A stretch of 64,000 bases of DNA from Pseudochelatococcus lubricantis (GCF_011762225.1 NZ_JAASQI010000008.1:124001-188000); one strand, 5' to 3'. Shown: positions 25,011 through 39,715, counted from the stretch's first letter. Notes: generated by a model from the letters alone, not told the origin. Made by a program: numbers and translations.

Positions 25011-26096
25011 TCAGGTTCGCAGCAGGATTTTCGACAATCTCACCGCCAATCTGTCGTCGATCGCGACGAGATCACCGGTGGCGACCGCGCACCCATTGGC
25101 CCGCAGCGTTACCGCAACCTGGTCTGCGAGGGCGGGGGGATCGAGCGCCACTACGGCGCCGGGCTGCCATGTCTCGATTTCGGCCAGCGTGAAATCCCGC
25201 TCGCCGATGTCGAAATCGATGGTGATGGCAAGATCGGACAGGCACACGCTCTTAGCGGCGTCCTCCTGAGGCGGTAAACCGGGTTCAACATCGCTCTCGC
25301 CGTCCGGCCAGACCTGTTCTGTCACTGCACTTTCCCTCAACCGGCGGCGCCGTGTTTCTTCCTGCAGCCGCTTCCTGTTGCCGGCGACGAGCCATCCCTC
25401 GTCAGTGAAACGAAAATCCCACAAGATCTGCCCAATGCGCAGCCAGCGCCGTTCGAGAGGCGCCGCCGGCAGCAGGATGACGGTGCCCTCGGTCAAGCCA
25501 GCCAACTCCCGTGCCGTAAGCGGAAACGCGCCGAGCGTGAAGGCACTCGCCACAATCATTGTGCCACGGGCCTCTGCCCGCACAGCGGCGGGCACAATGG
25601 GCCATGCGGCCGATGTCGAAAGCAGCAGGCTGCGCGCGCAGCCGAACGTCAACCGCACCGGTTCCGGCGCGAGGCCGGCGAGGATTATGTCGAACCAAAC
25701 GATGTCTGCGTCGGCCGTGGCGCTGCCCCATCCGGCGATGGCGACATCGCTGGCCGCGTCGGCCGGCAGGGTACGGCGGATGACGTCGACCATGCCCTCT
25801 ATCAGCGCGTCGCGCAGCGTTGGCGGCAGCACCGGAAAGTCATCCACCGTCAGCGGCGTGTCGAACATGTCGGCGAACGGGAACATGCGCCACACGACGT
25901 AGGCTGCGCCGTCCCGGCCGAGGCGTAATTTCGTGCAGAGTATATTTGGCCCAGGGGGCGCCGCCGGCGTGAAGACCAGATGCGCCTTGCCGGCGAGGGG
26001 AAGGGCCGTCCCCGCGTGGCTGAGTATCGCATTCCACAGTGCTTCGGATTGTCCGATGCCGGGCAGGGCCGGCGGATGCCAGGGCATGGCCGTCAT
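25011..26096 (-). CDS. sctQ: T3SS sorting-platform C-ring protein SctQ
   Basis: This 361-residue protein has a divergent N-terminal part and a C-terminal SpoA domain (from about 293: LAITIDFDIGERDFTLAEIE, then GAVVALDPPALADQV). A weaker SpoA-like segment may lie at about 200-245 (LTEGTVILLPAAPLERRWLR). The protein forms the cytoplasmic pods below the export gate with SctK, SctL and SctN. Its ATG overlaps the sctP stop (ATGA). I saw no clear internal start that would make the separate short SctQ-C product known in some systems, but GTG/ATG candidates exist before the SpoA domain. Confidence 0.88.
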   Translation of the reverse strand: MTAMPWHPPALPGIGQSEALWNAILSHAGTALPLAGKAHLVFTPAAPPGPNILCTKLRLGRDGAAYVVWRMFPFADMFDTPLTVDDFPVLPPTLRDALIEGMVDVIRRTLPADAASDVAIAGWGSATADADIVWFDIILAGLAPEPVRLTFGCARSLLLSTSAAWPIVPAAVRAEARGTMIVASAFTLGAFPLTARELAGLTEGTVILLPAAPLERRWLRIGQILWDFRFTDEGWLVAGNRKRLQEETRRRRLRESAVTEQVWPDGESDVEPGLPPQEDAAKSVCLSDLAITIDFDIGERDFTLAEIETWQPGAVVALDPPALADQVAVTLRANGCAVATGDLVAIDDRLAVRLSKILLRT

Positions 26097-26908
26097 GCCA
26101 GGCGACCCGCGCGGCCGGCGACGGCGTCCGCGAGCGGCGACGCCGGAACATCCCCGTCGGCTTCATCCGCGCCGGCTTCCCGTCCGGCGGCGAGAACGCG
26201 GATCGTGCGGCTACCGAAGCGCTTCGACAACCTGTCCGCCAACGCCTGCGCGGCATGGACGGCGTCCTCGGCGAACATTTCACCGCTCCCCGCGAGCACG
26301 ATGTCGAGGCCGCCGGCCGACAGGCGGATAGTAACGGCGCTGATGCCGTTCATCGCTCCCCCCAGATCGATGCTCAGGCTTCGCATGCCGTCGGGTGTGA
26401 CGGCGAACTCCGCCCGGATCGCCCGTTCGACACGGACGGCGATGGCATCGAGCGCCTCCTGCAGCCGGGCGGGGGCGGCGGCCGTCGCTTCTGCCTGCTG
26501 GATGGCGTTGAACAGCGGCAGGGTCGAGCCCGTCCCGGCGCATGTTGCCAGCACGCGCTCATCCCCGGTGGCATCGGCCGACCGGGGGCTTCCGCCCGAT
26601 GGCTCTCCTTCGTTCTCGGCGCTCGCTGCCTGGTGCAGACGGTGCTGGAAGTCGTCGGCGCGCATGGAGAGGCTTGCCGGTGTTTCGCGGCCTTTCGTGT
26701 CGCGCGGCCAATCGCCGGGAGGCCGCGCACCGGCCCCCGTTCGGGCGCCGGCGTGCTCTTCCTTCGCTTGTCGCTCGCCGAAGCCGGACCAGGTGCCGTT
26801 GCCGGAGGCGCCAGTGCCGTCACCTGCCGGATAGTGGCGGCTGCCGCCGCGGTCCAGCCGGTCTTCATCTCCTGTCCCGCCGGGGCGGTAGGGGCCGAGG
26901 TGGCTCAT
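26093..26908 (-). CDS. sctP: Probable needle-length/substrate-switch protein SctP
   Basis: This 271-residue protein lies in the sctP position between sctO and sctQ. The first ~120 residues are disordered (Gly/Pro/Arg/Glu-rich). The C-terminal ~130 form a compact domain (LSIDLGGAMNGISAVTIRLS, then GLDIVLAGSGEMFAEDA), like the T3S4/HpaP substrate-switch domain. It is shorter than YscP (about 500), in the range of HpaP/rhizobial types. Sequence in this family is poorly conserved, so position is the main support. Stop-start overlaps with both neighbours show coupling. Confidence 0.75.
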   Translation of the reverse strand: MSHLGPYRPGGTGDEDRLDRGGSRHYPAGDGTGASGNGTWSGFGERQAKEEHAGARTGAGARPPGDWPRDTKGRETPASLSMRADDFQHRLHQAASAENEGEPSGGSPRSADATGDERVLATCAGTGSTLPLFNAIQQAEATAAAPARLQEALDAIAVRVERAIRAEFAVTPDGMRSLSIDLGGAMNGISAVTIRLSAGGLDIVLAGSGEMFAEDAVHAAQALADRLSKRFGSRTIRVLAAGREAGADEADGDVPASPLADAVAGRAGRLA

Positions 26909-27384
26909 GCGATCCTCCGTGCAGGTCTGGTGAACAGGTCCTCAAGCTCGATTTCTTCCCTGAGCGCCGCCATTTCCTCGGCTTCGACCTGCATCGTCCC
27001 GGTAATGTCGATGTACTTGTCGCGGTTCTTCACGGCGGTTCGGTAGGCGGCGATCGCCTCGTCCAGCTCTTCCTTGCGCCGTGCCTCGATCTGGCGCGCG
27101 CGGTCCCAGTCATCGCGCAACGCCGTGTATTCGTGCTCGATGGCGACGATGTCCGCCCGCACGTCATCGAGACTCCCGATGCCGACGACGCGCCCCAGCA
27201 CCCGGGCGTAGACGGCATCCTCACGCGCCGGGATCGTCACCCGGAACGCCTCGGCGGTTTCGAAGGCCCGTCGCGTTGCCTCGCGCGCCTGTTCAAGCTG
27301 CGCATGCCTGGCGTGCATGGTGTTCAGCGCCTGCTCCTGCTTGAGTTCCTTGATGCGCAGCAGCGCCTTCATCTGCCTGATCAT
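26905..27384 (-). CDS. sctO: T3SS central stalk protein SctO
   Basis: This 159-residue protein is almost entirely coiled coil ([20 protein letters not shown], then [20 protein letters not shown]). That matches the YscO/FliJ stalk that sits in the SctN hexamer and contacts SctV. Four-base ATGA overlaps with sctN upstream and sctP downstream. Confidence 0.9.
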   Translation of the reverse strand: MIRQMKALLRIKELKQEQALNTMHARHAQLEQAREATRRAFETAEAFRVTIPAREDAVYARVLGRVVGIGSLDDVRADIVAIEHEYTALRDDWDRARQIEARRKEELDEAIAAYRTAVKNRDKYIDITGTMQVEAEEMAALREEIELEDLFTRPARRIA

Positions 27385-28760
27385 CCGGCCAGCTCCGCAA
27401 GCTTGCGCAACGTGTCGTCGAACGTCTCGAACTCGTCCGTACGTTGACGCAGGAAGGCGTTGATGGCCTTGTTCTTCGCCACCGCGATATCGGTATCGGC
27501 ATCGTTACCGGGCTTGTATTCGCCGACCTTGATCAGCAACTCGACGTCGGCATATGCGGCGAGCCACTGGTTAATCTGCCCGGCCAGCTTGCGGTGCTTT
27601 GCGGAAACGACGGCGTTCATTACGCGGCTCTTCGACGCGAGCACGTCGACCGCAGGATAGTGGTTTGCGGAGCCCAGCTTGCGCGACAGGATGATGTGGC
27701 CGTCGAGAATGGAGCGTGTTTCGTCCGCGACCGGCTCGTTCATGTCGTCGCCCTCGACGAGCACCGTGTAGAGCGCGGTGATCGACCCCTTGTCGTTCAT
27801 GCCCATACGCTCCATCAGCTTGGGCAGGACGGCGAAAACGGACGGGGGAAAGCCGCGGCGCGTCGGCGGTTCCCCCGCGGCAAGGCCGATCTCGCGCTGG
27901 GCGCGGGCGAACCGCGTGACGGAATCCATCAGGAACAGCACACGCTTGCCCTGATCGCGGAAATACTCGGCGATGGCCGTGGCGGCGAAAGCAGCCTTGG
28001 CGCGCTCCATCGAGCTGCGGTCGGACGTCGCCACCACCAGAACGGACTTCGCGAGCCCCGCCGGGCCCAGATCGTGCTCGATGAACTCGCGTACCTCCCT
28101 GCCGCGCTCGCCGATCAGCGCGAGCACCGTCACGTCGACATCCGCGCCCTTCACCAGCATCGCCAGCAGCGTGGACTTGCCGCCGCCCGCCGCCGCGAAT
28201 ACACCCATGCGCTGGCCCTCGCCGCAGGTGAGCAACCCGTCCAGCACCCGCAGCCCGAGCGACAGCGGCCGGTCGATGATGCGGCGGCTCATCGGGGCCG
28301 GCGGGTTCTGGTAGATGGGGTAACGGGTTTCCGCCGCGAAGGGGATATCCTTGCCGTCGATGAAATGCCCCATGCCGTCGAGCATGCGGCCGAGCAGGCC
28401 GTGGCCCACGGCGATCGACTGCACGCGCCCGGTGCGGCGCACCTCGGTGCGTGGGGAAATGCCCTGCGTCTCCCCGATGGGCGACAGCAGCGCCTCGTCG
28501 TTCAGGAAGCCGACGCATTCCGCCAGCAGCTGTAGGCCCGTGGAACGAGTGAACAGCTCGACGATCTCGCCAATCTGTATTTCCGGCACCGAGGCATGGA
28601 TGATCGTGCCCACGACCTTGCGCACCTTGCCCGTCGCCGCGTAGGGCACGAACGCGCCGGCGCGTTCTGCGAGCCGGCTTGCGAACTCGCCGGGCCATGC
28701 GGCGAGCAGCCGCTCCCGCTCCGCCAGAAAGATATCGAGATCCGGCGCATCAGCGTTCAT
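27381..28760 (-). CDS. sctN: T3SS ATPase SctN
   Basis: This 459-residue F1-like hexameric ATPase unfolds and releases substrates from chaperones. The Walker A loop is AAAGGGKST (about 189-197), Walker B is [20 protein letters not shown], and [20 protein letters not shown] is the family signature. The ATG overlaps the sctL stop by 11 bases; longer upstream frames would lie within sctL and add a Ser-rich tail unlike the family. Length is normal. Confidence 0.97.
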   Translation of the reverse strand: MNADAPDLDIFLAERERLLAAWPGEFASRLAERAGAFVPYAATGKVRKVVGTIIHASVPEIQIGEIVELFTRSTGLQLLAECVGFLNDEALLSPIGETQGISPRTEVRRTGRVQSIAVGHGLLGRMLDGMGHFIDGKDIPFAAETRYPIYQNPPAPMSRRIIDRPLSLGLRVLDGLLTCGEGQRMGVFAAAGGGKSTLLAMLVKGADVDVTVLALIGERGREVREFIEHDLGPAGLAKSVLVVATSDRSSMERAKAAFAATAIAEYFRDQGKRVLFLMDSVTRFARAQREIGLAAGEPPTRRGFPPSVFAVLPKLMERMGMNDKGSITALYTVLVEGDDMNEPVADETRSILDGHIILSRKLGSANHYPAVDVLASKSRVMNAVVSAKHRKLAGQINQWLAAYADVELLIKVGEYKPGNDADTDIAVAKNKAINAFLRQRTDEFETFDDTLRKLAELAG

Positions 28761-29445
28761 CGGCGCCGCCTTCGTGTTTTCCGTCTCCGTCACCGACCGG
28801 CGCGACGAGGATGCCGGAGGCGATCTCGCGGACGATGCCGGCGAGTTCGTCGAGTCGGGAGCCGAGATCGCCCTCGACTCGGCCGATGCTGGTCTCCACA
28901 ACGACGCGCGGCGCCGACAGCGAGGCGTCCTCGACGACCTCGATCAGTTCGAAGCCGGGGAACTCCGCCAGAATCGCGTTCACGCGCGCGCGGAAATAGC
29001 CCACCTGTTCGGAGGAGATGCGCAGCTCCGCTTTCTTTTCGCGGCGCATCTGCTTGAGCGCACCGCGCACCACCGCCATCGCCCGGGCGTCGGCGTCGAA
29101 GCCGTCGACAAGCTTGCGCATGGACGCCAGCACGATCGCCGACAGTTCGCGCTCGAGCGCCTGCAGCCGGGCGTCGAGATCGGCGCTCTGACGCAAGGTT
29201 TCCCGGGCGGCGCGCAGCCGGCCTTCCAGCAGCCCTTCCTCAAAGCCCCGGCGGCGCTCGTTCTCGCGCTCCGTCCGGGCTTCCTCAACGATCTCTTCCG
29301 CCCTTGCGCGCGCGTCGGCAACCAGCCGCGTCGCCTCCGCGACCGGCGCGAATGTTGCAGCCGGCAGGATGTGCAGGCCTTCGGGCAGCGCGAACCCGAG
29401 TTCCGCCAGCTGATAGCGCGCGCTCAACCGACGATAGGCGACCAC
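28750..29445 (-). CDS. sctL: T3SS ATPase stator protein SctL
   Basis: This 231-residue protein links SctN to SctQ. It has a hydrophobic N-terminus ([20 protein letters not shown]), a long charged coiled coil ([20 protein letters not shown]) and the C-terminal FliH/HrpE domain ([20 protein letters not shown]). The start is a GTG inside the end of sctK (22-base overlap). It was chosen because GGAGG lies 8 bases before it and the protein then begins as other SctL do; upstream in-frame sequence is basic and out of character. Confidence 0.9.
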   Translation of the reverse strand: MVAYRRLSARYQLAELGFALPEGLHILPAATFAPVAEATRLVADARARAEEIVEEARTERENERRRGFEEGLLEGRLRAARETLRQSADLDARLQALERELSAIVLASMRKLVDGFDADARAMAVVRGALKQMRREKKAELRISSEQVGYFRARVNAILAEFPGFELIEVVEDASLSAPRVVVETSIGRVEGDLGSRLDELAGIVREIASGILVAPVGDGDGKHEGGADER

Positions 29446-30317
29446 GGCGGGAACCTCCGTTGAAGCAGTTTGACGATGTGCGCGCAGTGCTGATCGGTCA
29501 GCGGGGCAACCACGCCGGCGCCGTTTCCGCCATCGGGCGGGGGAGGATTGCGGATGGCGAACAGCGGCGCGAGGAAGGGCTCCGTCCTCTCCACCAGCAG
29601 GCATAGCGTCGCGTGCCCGGTTGCGGTTATCCGACGGCCGATATCCCGCGCCCGCTCGTCATCCGTCGCGATCGAAGCGTCGATGGAGAGCGAGCCACCC
29701 GCGAGGCCGGCGAGGGGGGCGTAAAGCACGGGTGCCTCACGTGTCGCCACCAGGTAGAAGTCGTTGCCGAGAATGCCGCGTAGCGCTTCGCGCTCGCTTT
29801 TCAGCGTGCACGACAGGAAATGCCGGTGGAGGATCGCCGCGCCGACAAGCAAGGACGCCTGGGCGACGACTGCGGGATCGTCCGTGGCGAGCGTGAGCGA
29901 CAGACTGCTCGCGCTGCTGCGCCCGAGCTGGCGCAGATGCCCCGTATCGATGAAGATCTCCTCCAGTTTCGACAGCCGTGCGGCAGCGCGGTTCAGCGCG
30001 GCGCCGAAGCTTGCATGGCGCGCGATGGCGCTCATGCCGGCTACGGAAATCGGTCCGGAGCCGGTGAAATCGCCTACGGCGACGCGCGTCGCGCCGAGAG
30101 GGCGGGCGATCGCGGCGGCGATCCGGGCAGCGATGGCGAAATCGACATTGGGGCGGGAGTAGTCCTCGCCGGACGCCCGCGCATCACCGTCCGCTGGCAA
30201 ACCGCTGCGAGCCGTTTCGTCGCCCGCAAGGCTCCGTTCACGCGCCGGTATCGTGTCCGGCGAGAGGGTGGCAAGCCGTTCCGCGCTCGTGCTGGCGCTG
30301 GCCGTGATGGCGCTCAT
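29424..30317 (-). CDS. sctK: Probable sorting-platform protein SctK
   Basis: This 297-residue soluble protein sits in the sctK position between sctJ and sctL. The first ~55 residues look disordered. The rest is alpha/beta, with LVGAAILHRHFLSCTLKSER and REALRGILGNDFYLVATREA, a pattern seen in YscK/PscK-like proteins that cap the SctQ pods. Primary sequence is weakly conserved in the family, so context carries much of the call. GGAGGCGCGGG precedes the ATG. A 127-base non-coding gap separates it from sctJ. Confidence 0.7.
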   Translation of the reverse strand: MSAITASASTSAERLATLSPDTIPARERSLAGDETARSGLPADGDARASGEDYSRPNVDFAIAARIAAAIARPLGATRVAVGDFTGSGPISVAGMSAIARHASFGAALNRAAARLSKLEEIFIDTGHLRQLGRSSASSLSLTLATDDPAVVAQASLLVGAAILHRHFLSCTLKSEREALRGILGNDFYLVATREAPVLYAPLAGLAGGSLSIDASIATDDERARDIGRRITATGHATLCLLVERTEPFLAPLFAIRNPPPPDGGNGAGVVAPLTDQHCAHIVKLLQRRFPPWSPIVG

Positions 30318-30444
30318 CCCGCGCCTCCCTTTCCGCCAAAGCGATGCGGCGGCGCCACTCTCCCGTTTTGCCTGTGCATCGCATGGAGCCGGGAAATGGC
30401 ATCCGTTTCCCGGTTTGAGGTGCCTGTTGCCGCGCGCTGTTGTT

Positions 30445-31296
30445 TCATGTCGGTTCGAGTGCGGATGGCGTGGCGTCGTCCGCGTTAGCTCTGGCCTTGC
30501 CGGTCCGCGCGCGCCAGTACAGATAGAGGCAGGCGATCACCGCGATCACCAGCAAGGCGACGACGCCGGCCACGATATAGAGGATTTCCCGGAAGCGGGC
30601 GGCGTCGGTTTCGCGTACAGCGAGGCCGGGGAGCAATTCGATCGTGGCATCGAGATGCGCGGAGGCGTCGGGCTTCATCGGCACGGCCTCCGACAGGATG
30701 ACGGTGACGGCCGCGTAATCCAGGCCTTCGATGGAACTGCTGACGAGGCGCCTGATCTGGGGCACGAAGAAATCGAGGTCTACGCCCGCCTGATGCTTGA
30801 TGAACACGGCCGCGGAGGCCGGCGTCGGCTGCTTGCCCATCTGCGGCGGATCGGGCTGCACGATGTGAACACGCGCCGCCAGAACCCCATCGATGAAACT
30901 CAGCGTCCGCGCGACTTCATCACCCAGCGTGCTCACATAGCGTACTTTTTCCTCGAATGGCGAGGACATGATGCCGGACTTCTGGAACACTTCGTTGATC
31001 GACGCATGTGAAATGGTAGGCAGTCCCTTGCCGTTGAGCAGGGCGAGCGAGCGCAGGACATCCCGCTCGTCGACCCGGATGGCGAAGCCGCTCTTGCCGG
31101 AGACCACCTTTTCCGCGGTGATGCCGCTTGTCAGCAACTCGGCGAGCATCCTGTTCGCTTCCACTTCCGTCAGGCCGGTGTAGAGATCGCTCTTGCAGCC
31201 GGCGAGCAGAAGCGCAAGCCCTACCGCCAGCCACACGGCCATCCGCCGCCAGCCGGATGCCGCCGGCCTGCGTTCCATGAGAAGCGCCGTGCACAC
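30445..31296 (-). CDS. sctJ: T3SS inner-membrane ring lipoprotein SctJ
   Basis: This protein of about 283 residues has a lipoprotein signal (AVWLAVGLALLLAGC, lipid Cys34). Its two periplasmic ring-building domains include LTEVEANRMLAELLTSGITA and FEEKVRYVSTLGDEVARTLS; a C-terminal membrane helix (ILYIVAGVVALLVIAVIACL) and a short basic tail follow. It is the YscJ/PrgK family. The GTG at 31296, 7 bases after GAAGGG, directly follows the sctI stop; an ATG at 31278 is the alternative. Confidence 0.95.
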   Translation of the reverse strand: MCTALLMERRPAASGWRRMAVWLAVGLALLLAGCKSDLYTGLTEVEANRMLAELLTSGITAEKVVSGKSGFAIRVDERDVLRSLALLNGKGLPTISHASINEVFQKSGIMSSPFEEKVRYVSTLGDEVARTLSFIDGVLAARVHIVQPDPPQMGKQPTPASAAVFIKHQAGVDLDFFVPQIRRLVSSSIEGLDYAAVTVILSEAVPMKPDASAHLDATIELLPGLAVRETDAARFREILYIVAGVVALLVIAVIACLYLYWRARTGKARANADDATPSALEPT

Positions 31297-31767
31297 CTAC
31301 TGGCCCTTCATCAACTGGTCGATGGCCTGCGAGGCCTTGCCCGTCAGCTTGGACGACATGTCCAGCAACATCGAATACTTGGCTACTTCGATCTGCATTG
31401 CCGCCAGAGCGTTCGGAACTGAGAGATTTTCCTGCGCCACGCTGGCTATTCGCCCCTGCTGCTCGTCGAAAATGCCGCGCATCTTCTTCAGGCCGTTCAG
31501 GATCGAGTCGCCCGACGTGATTGAGGACGTCGTCTCGGGATCGGGCGTGCGCCCCTGTTCGCCCGCCGTTGCCGGGACGGTGACAACCGCTGGGCCGCCC
31601 GCAACGATGGGCGGCTGCTCCGGCGCGGGGTCAACGCGGTTGCGGCTCAACGCATTCTCGAATGCGATTGAAGCCTCACCTGCCTTGCGCGCACCGTGAA
31701 GCCCGCTTTCGGCAGGCGTAAAGGGCATTGCACCGAAGCTATTGGGTAGCAGTCCCAGATCAGGCAT
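31297..31767 (-). CDS. sctI: T3SS inner-rod protein SctI
   Basis: This 156-residue protein has a disordered Pro/Ala/Gly-rich N-terminal half. Its C-terminal helix ends AKYSMLLDMSSKLTGKASQA then IDQLMKGQ, the conserved end of YscI/PrgJ rod proteins, which form the connector between export gate and needle. It is longer than the usual 80-120 residues because of the N-terminal half. It is first in the sctI-J-K-L-N-O-P-Q-R-S-T-U operon; the promoter should lie in the AT-rich gap upstream. Confidence 0.85.
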   Translation of the reverse strand: MPDLGLLPNSFGAMPFTPAESGLHGARKAGEASIAFENALSRNRVDPAPEQPPIVAGGPAVVTVPATAGEQGRTPDPETTSSITSGDSILNGLKKMRGIFDEQQGRIASVAQENLSVPNALAAMQIEVAKYSMLLDMSSKLTGKASQAIDQLMKGQ

Positions 31768-32134
31768 GGCTCACCTCCGATGCCATAACGAATACGACAA
31801 TATAAATCGCCAATCAAGATGCAAAATTGAAATATTATTTAAAATAATACTTTGATATCAAAAGAAATTCTGAATAAATATCTTTTAAATAACGATGGGT
31901 ATATACAATATTTTTTCTTATAAAACAGAAAAATACAAATTTTATGTAAGTATATTTTTGGCATGATGGCAGCCCCTTGGCGTTTTTCTTAACGCCGTCC
32001 GCGAGACTGGACAGCCTGAGTCCGCTGCTGGCTTTGCCCGCTCCAAGGAAGCTGCCGCTCCTCATGACAACGGGCGGGATGGCGTCTCCCGCCATCCCGC
32101 CCGTTCCGGTATTCCGTCCGGATGTCGCCGCCGG
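31768..32134. other. Gap between sctI and gltD; AT-rich T3SS promoter region and island edge
   Basis: Positions about 31795-31965 are very AT-rich (many AATATT and TTTTAT steps) and should contain the promoter of the main sct operon. From about 31975 the composition returns to GC-rich next to gltD, so the island edge is near here. I saw no tRNA, integrase or direct-repeat attachment site. CGGGCGGGATGG-CGTCT-CCGCCATCCCGCCCG at about 32069-32103 may be a hairpin terminator of gltD, without a clean T-run. Confidence 0.6.
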
Positions 32135-33562
32135 TCAGCGTGGCAGCAGGCTTTCGCCCATCAGGAACATATCGATGGCGTGCGCCGCCTGACGCCCCTC
32201 GCGGATCGCCCAAACGACGAGCGATTGGCCGCGCCGCATGTCGCCTGCCGCGAACACCTTGTCGCGCGATGTGCGATAGGCCTGCGTGTCGGCGGCGACG
32301 TTGCCGCGCCGGTCGAGTGCCACGCCCGCCTGTTCGAGCATGCCTTCGTGAAGGGGGCTGGCGAAGCCGATGGCGATGAACACGAGATCGGCCCGGCGGA
32401 TGAACTCGCTGCCGGGAATGGGCTTGCGTTTCTCGTCCACGCGGGCGCACCGCACGCCCGTCACCAGCCCGTTCTTGCCCTCAAGGCCGAGCGTCGCCGC
32501 CTGGAACTCGCGCTCGGCGCCTTCCGCCTGGCTCGACGAGGTGCGGAACTTCGTCGGCCAGTAAGGCCACACGGCGAGCTTGTCCTCATGCAGGGGTGGC
32601 ATGGGGCGGATGTCGAGCTGCGTGACCGACAGGGCGCCCTGCCGGAAGGCTGTGCCGACGCAGTCGGAGGCCGTGTCGCCGCCGCCAACCACCACCACAT
32701 GCTTGCCGGTTGCCAGGATGGGTTCCTCCTGCGCCGGCAGTTCCTCATCGCCGTTACGCCGGTTTTGCTGGATCAGGTATGGCATCGCGTAGTAGACGCC
32801 CTTGAGGTTGGTGCCCGGCAGTTGCGGGTCGCGCGGCTTTTCCGAGCCCCCCGTCAGCAGCACCGCGTCGAAGCCGGCGACCAGATCGTCGAACGGGTGC
32901 GTGACACCGACATTGACGCCGTAGTGGAAGCGCACGCCCTCGGCCTCCATCTGCGCGACGCGCCGGTCGATATGGTGCTTCTCCATCTTGAAGTCCGGGA
33001 TGCCATAGCGCAGCAGGCCGCCGGCCTTCGGCTCGCGCTCGAAGACATGCACCTCATGGCCGGCGCGCGCGAGCTGCTGCGCCGCCGCAAGCCCGGCCGG
33101 GCCCGAGCCGATGACCGCGATCCTCTTGTCCGTTTGCCGGTCCGCGATCTCTGGCACGATCCAGCCTTCGTCCCACGCCTTGTCGGCGATGGTCTGCTCG
33201 ATGGATTTGATCGTCACCGGCATGTTTTCCAGGTTCAGCGTGCAGGCTTCCTCGCAGGGCGCGGGGCAGATGCGGCCGGTGAACTCCGGGAAGTTGTTGG
33301 TGGAGTGGAGATTGAGCGCCGCCTCCTTCCAGTCCTGATGGTAGACGAGGTCGTTCCAGTCCGGAATCTGGTTGTGGACCGGGCAGCCCGTGTCGCCGTG
33401 GCAGAACGGGATGCCGCAATCCATGCAGCGCGCGGCCTGCCGCTCGACGTCCTTGTCGTCGAGGGGGAGCGTGAACTCGCGAAAATGGCGCACCCGGTCG
33501 CCGGCCGGCTCGTACTTGCCTTCCTGCCGGTCGTATTCGAGAAATCCTGTCACCTTGCCCAT
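32135..33562 (-). CDS. gltD: Glutamate synthase (NADPH) small subunit GltD
   Basis: This 475-residue flavoprotein passes electrons from NADPH to the large subunit. N-terminal Fe-S cysteines lie in [20 protein letters not shown] and [15 protein letters not shown]. The FAD site is [20 protein letters not shown] and the NADP site is [17 protein letters not shown]. Length is normal. It lies 11 bases after gltB on the same strand. It forms the GOGAT complex in the cytoplasm for ammonia assimilation. Confidence 0.98.
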   Translation of the reverse strand: MGKVTGFLEYDRQEGKYEPAGDRVRHFREFTLPLDDKDVERQAARCMDCGIPFCHGDTGCPVHNQIPDWNDLVYHQDWKEAALNLHSTNNFPEFTGRICPAPCEEACTLNLENMPVTIKSIEQTIADKAWDEGWIVPEIADRQTDKRIAVIGSGPAGLAAAQQLARAGHEVHVFEREPKAGGLLRYGIPDFKMEKHHIDRRVAQMEAEGVRFHYGVNVGVTHPFDDLVAGFDAVLLTGGSEKPRDPQLPGTNLKGVYYAMPYLIQQNRRNGDEELPAQEEPILATGKHVVVVGGGDTASDCVGTAFRQGALSVTQLDIRPMPPLHEDKLAVWPYWPTKFRTSSSQAEGAEREFQAATLGLEGKNGLVTGVRCARVDEKRKPIPGSEFIRRADLVFIAIGFASPLHEGMLEQAGVALDRRGNVAADTQAYRTSRDKVFAAGDMRRGQSLVVWAIREGRQAAHAIDMFLMGESLLPR

Positions 33563-33573
33563 TGTCGCCTCCC

Positions 33574-38337
<4,764 letters not shown>

Positions 38338-38970
38338 TTTTTCTTCCTGTGCGCGGCCGGGAAGGCCTCCTTGGGATCGGGGTCGGGAAAGCGTGCGGCA
38401 TGCCTGGAAGGCACGCCGCATTCAGCGTCGGCCGGTCCATCATCGGGAAGGGCCGATGCCTGAACCGGTCAGATTATCCGTTGGCAGGTTCCGGTTATCT
38501 GGAGCGGGCACGCCTGCTCCGTGCCCGCTCCCGTTGCGTCATGCGCGCGTCGGGCGGGGCACGGCCTAAGGTCGCGCTTACCCGCCCGCTCGCGTATCCG
38601 TTTTACGGACGGCGGGTTCAGTCTCGAAAGGGGCTACAGCGAACGGGACTGCAATAATGCGTGCCATGATAGCCAACGAGCCTCAGAACGGCCGGCGACC
38701 AACCCGCCGCCATGCCGCTATTCAAAAAACCTTTCCGGCGGGGGCGGGTTCCCCCTGACCGCCGAAAAAGGCAAAAATTCAGAATGGGACAGTCAAGCTG
38801 TCCTAATCTCAGGCGGACAATGCCAGATTTCTCGAACCGTTACAAGCGGCGATCATGGTATTTTTTGCACGAAAATGCGAGATAAACCGGTATTGCTGAA
38901 ATTTGTGGTCTGCAGGAAGCCTATCAGGGAAATTTAATTGCGCGAATCATGCATTCGCGGGCCGGCAGTC
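38338..38970. other. Gap upstream of gltB
   Basis: About 630 bases with no gene I can support; the frames present lack family features. It must hold the gltB promoter on the minus strand. The part from 38810 to 38940 is AT-richer than its surroundings. I did not find a clear sigma-54 -24/-12 element. Confidence 0.5.
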
Positions 38971-38998
38971 AAAAAAGGGGCGCCCGAAGGCGCCCCCC
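38971..38998 (-). terminator. Rho-independent terminator of hsp20
   Basis: On the minus strand, GGGGGCGCC-TTCG-GGCGCCCC is followed by six T. It starts 25 bases after the hsp20 stop. The UUCG tetraloop makes this a textbook terminator. Confidence 0.92.
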
Positions 38999-39022
38999 TG
39001 TCTGTCTCATGTAGACCTGATG

Positions 39023-39550
39023 TCAGGCGGCCTGCCGCGCGGCGCCGTGGCCTGCCCCTTGGCCGTTCGTCCCGGCATTGCCGGCCGGCGCCGGCGTGTT
39101 GTCGACGATGGCCTCGCCGGCCTTGCTGCCCCGGATCGGGATGAGGCGCGGCTTGTTGGCTTCCGGAATCTCGCGCACGAGATCGATGTGAAGCAGGCCG
39201 TTCTCCAGCAGCGCGCCTGTCACGTGGACATGGTCGGCGAGCTGGAAGCGGCGCTCGAAGGCGCGCGACGCGATGCCCTGGTAGAGCACGTCGACGGGCT
39301 TCTCTTCTGCCTGCGCCTTCTTTTCGCCGCGCACGGTCAGCGTGTTGTCCCGGGCCTCGATGGCGAGCGTGTCCTCGGTGAAGCCCGCGACGGCGATCGA
39401 GATACGGTAACTCGTCTCGCCGGTGCGTTCGATGTTATAGGGGGGGTAGCTCGGCCCCGCTTCGCCACCCGCGGCCTGATCGAGCAGCGAGAACAGCCGG
39501 TCGAAACCGACGGTGGAGCGATAAAGCGGAGCAAGATCGAAATGACGCAT
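39023..39550 (-). CDS. Small heat-shock protein, Hsp20 family
   Basis: This 175-residue ATP-independent holdase has an N-terminal region (HFDLAPLYRSTVGFDRLFSL), the alpha-crystallin domain (about 35-130; YRISIAVAGFTEDTLAIEAR, GIASRAFERRFQLADHVHV) and the oligomer I-x-I motif (LIPIRG). A Gly/Ala-rich tail follows. It resembles IbpA-type proteins of rhizobia. AGGAGG lies 7 bases before the ATG. Heat-shock RNA thermometers are common before such genes, but I could not see the defining ROSE element here. Confidence 0.95.
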   Translation of the reverse strand: MRHFDLAPLYRSTVGFDRLFSLLDQAAGGEAGPSYPPYNIERTGETSYRISIAVAGFTEDTLAIEARDNTLTVRGEKKAQAEEKPVDVLYQGIASRAFERRFQLADHVHVTGALLENGLLHIDLVREIPEANKPRLIPIRGSKAGEAIVDNTPAPAGNAGTNGQGAGHGAARQAA

Positions 39551-39715
39551 GACACATCCTCCTGTTGAAGCGATATGATATGACATCGACATCGGACCCG
39601 CCGATGGCCGGGCCGTATGATCGTCGGATGCCGCAAGGCAGCCGCGCTGGCCTGCCCGGTTATTGAGGTAGGCAGGCAAAGATCGTTTTCAAGAGGATGG
39701 CCGCAGGGTCGATAC

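Noticed and set aside
31768-32134. Attachment site at the island edge
   Set aside because: No tRNA, integrase or matching direct repeats could be seen at either end of the island.
38521-38937. 138-codon plus-strand frame upstream of gltB
   Set aside because: No ribosome-binding site or family features; the composition does not look like a protein.
39551-39660. ROSE-type RNA thermometer before hsp20
   Set aside because: AGGAGG is present, but I could not find the conserved pairing strand that masks it; not supported.
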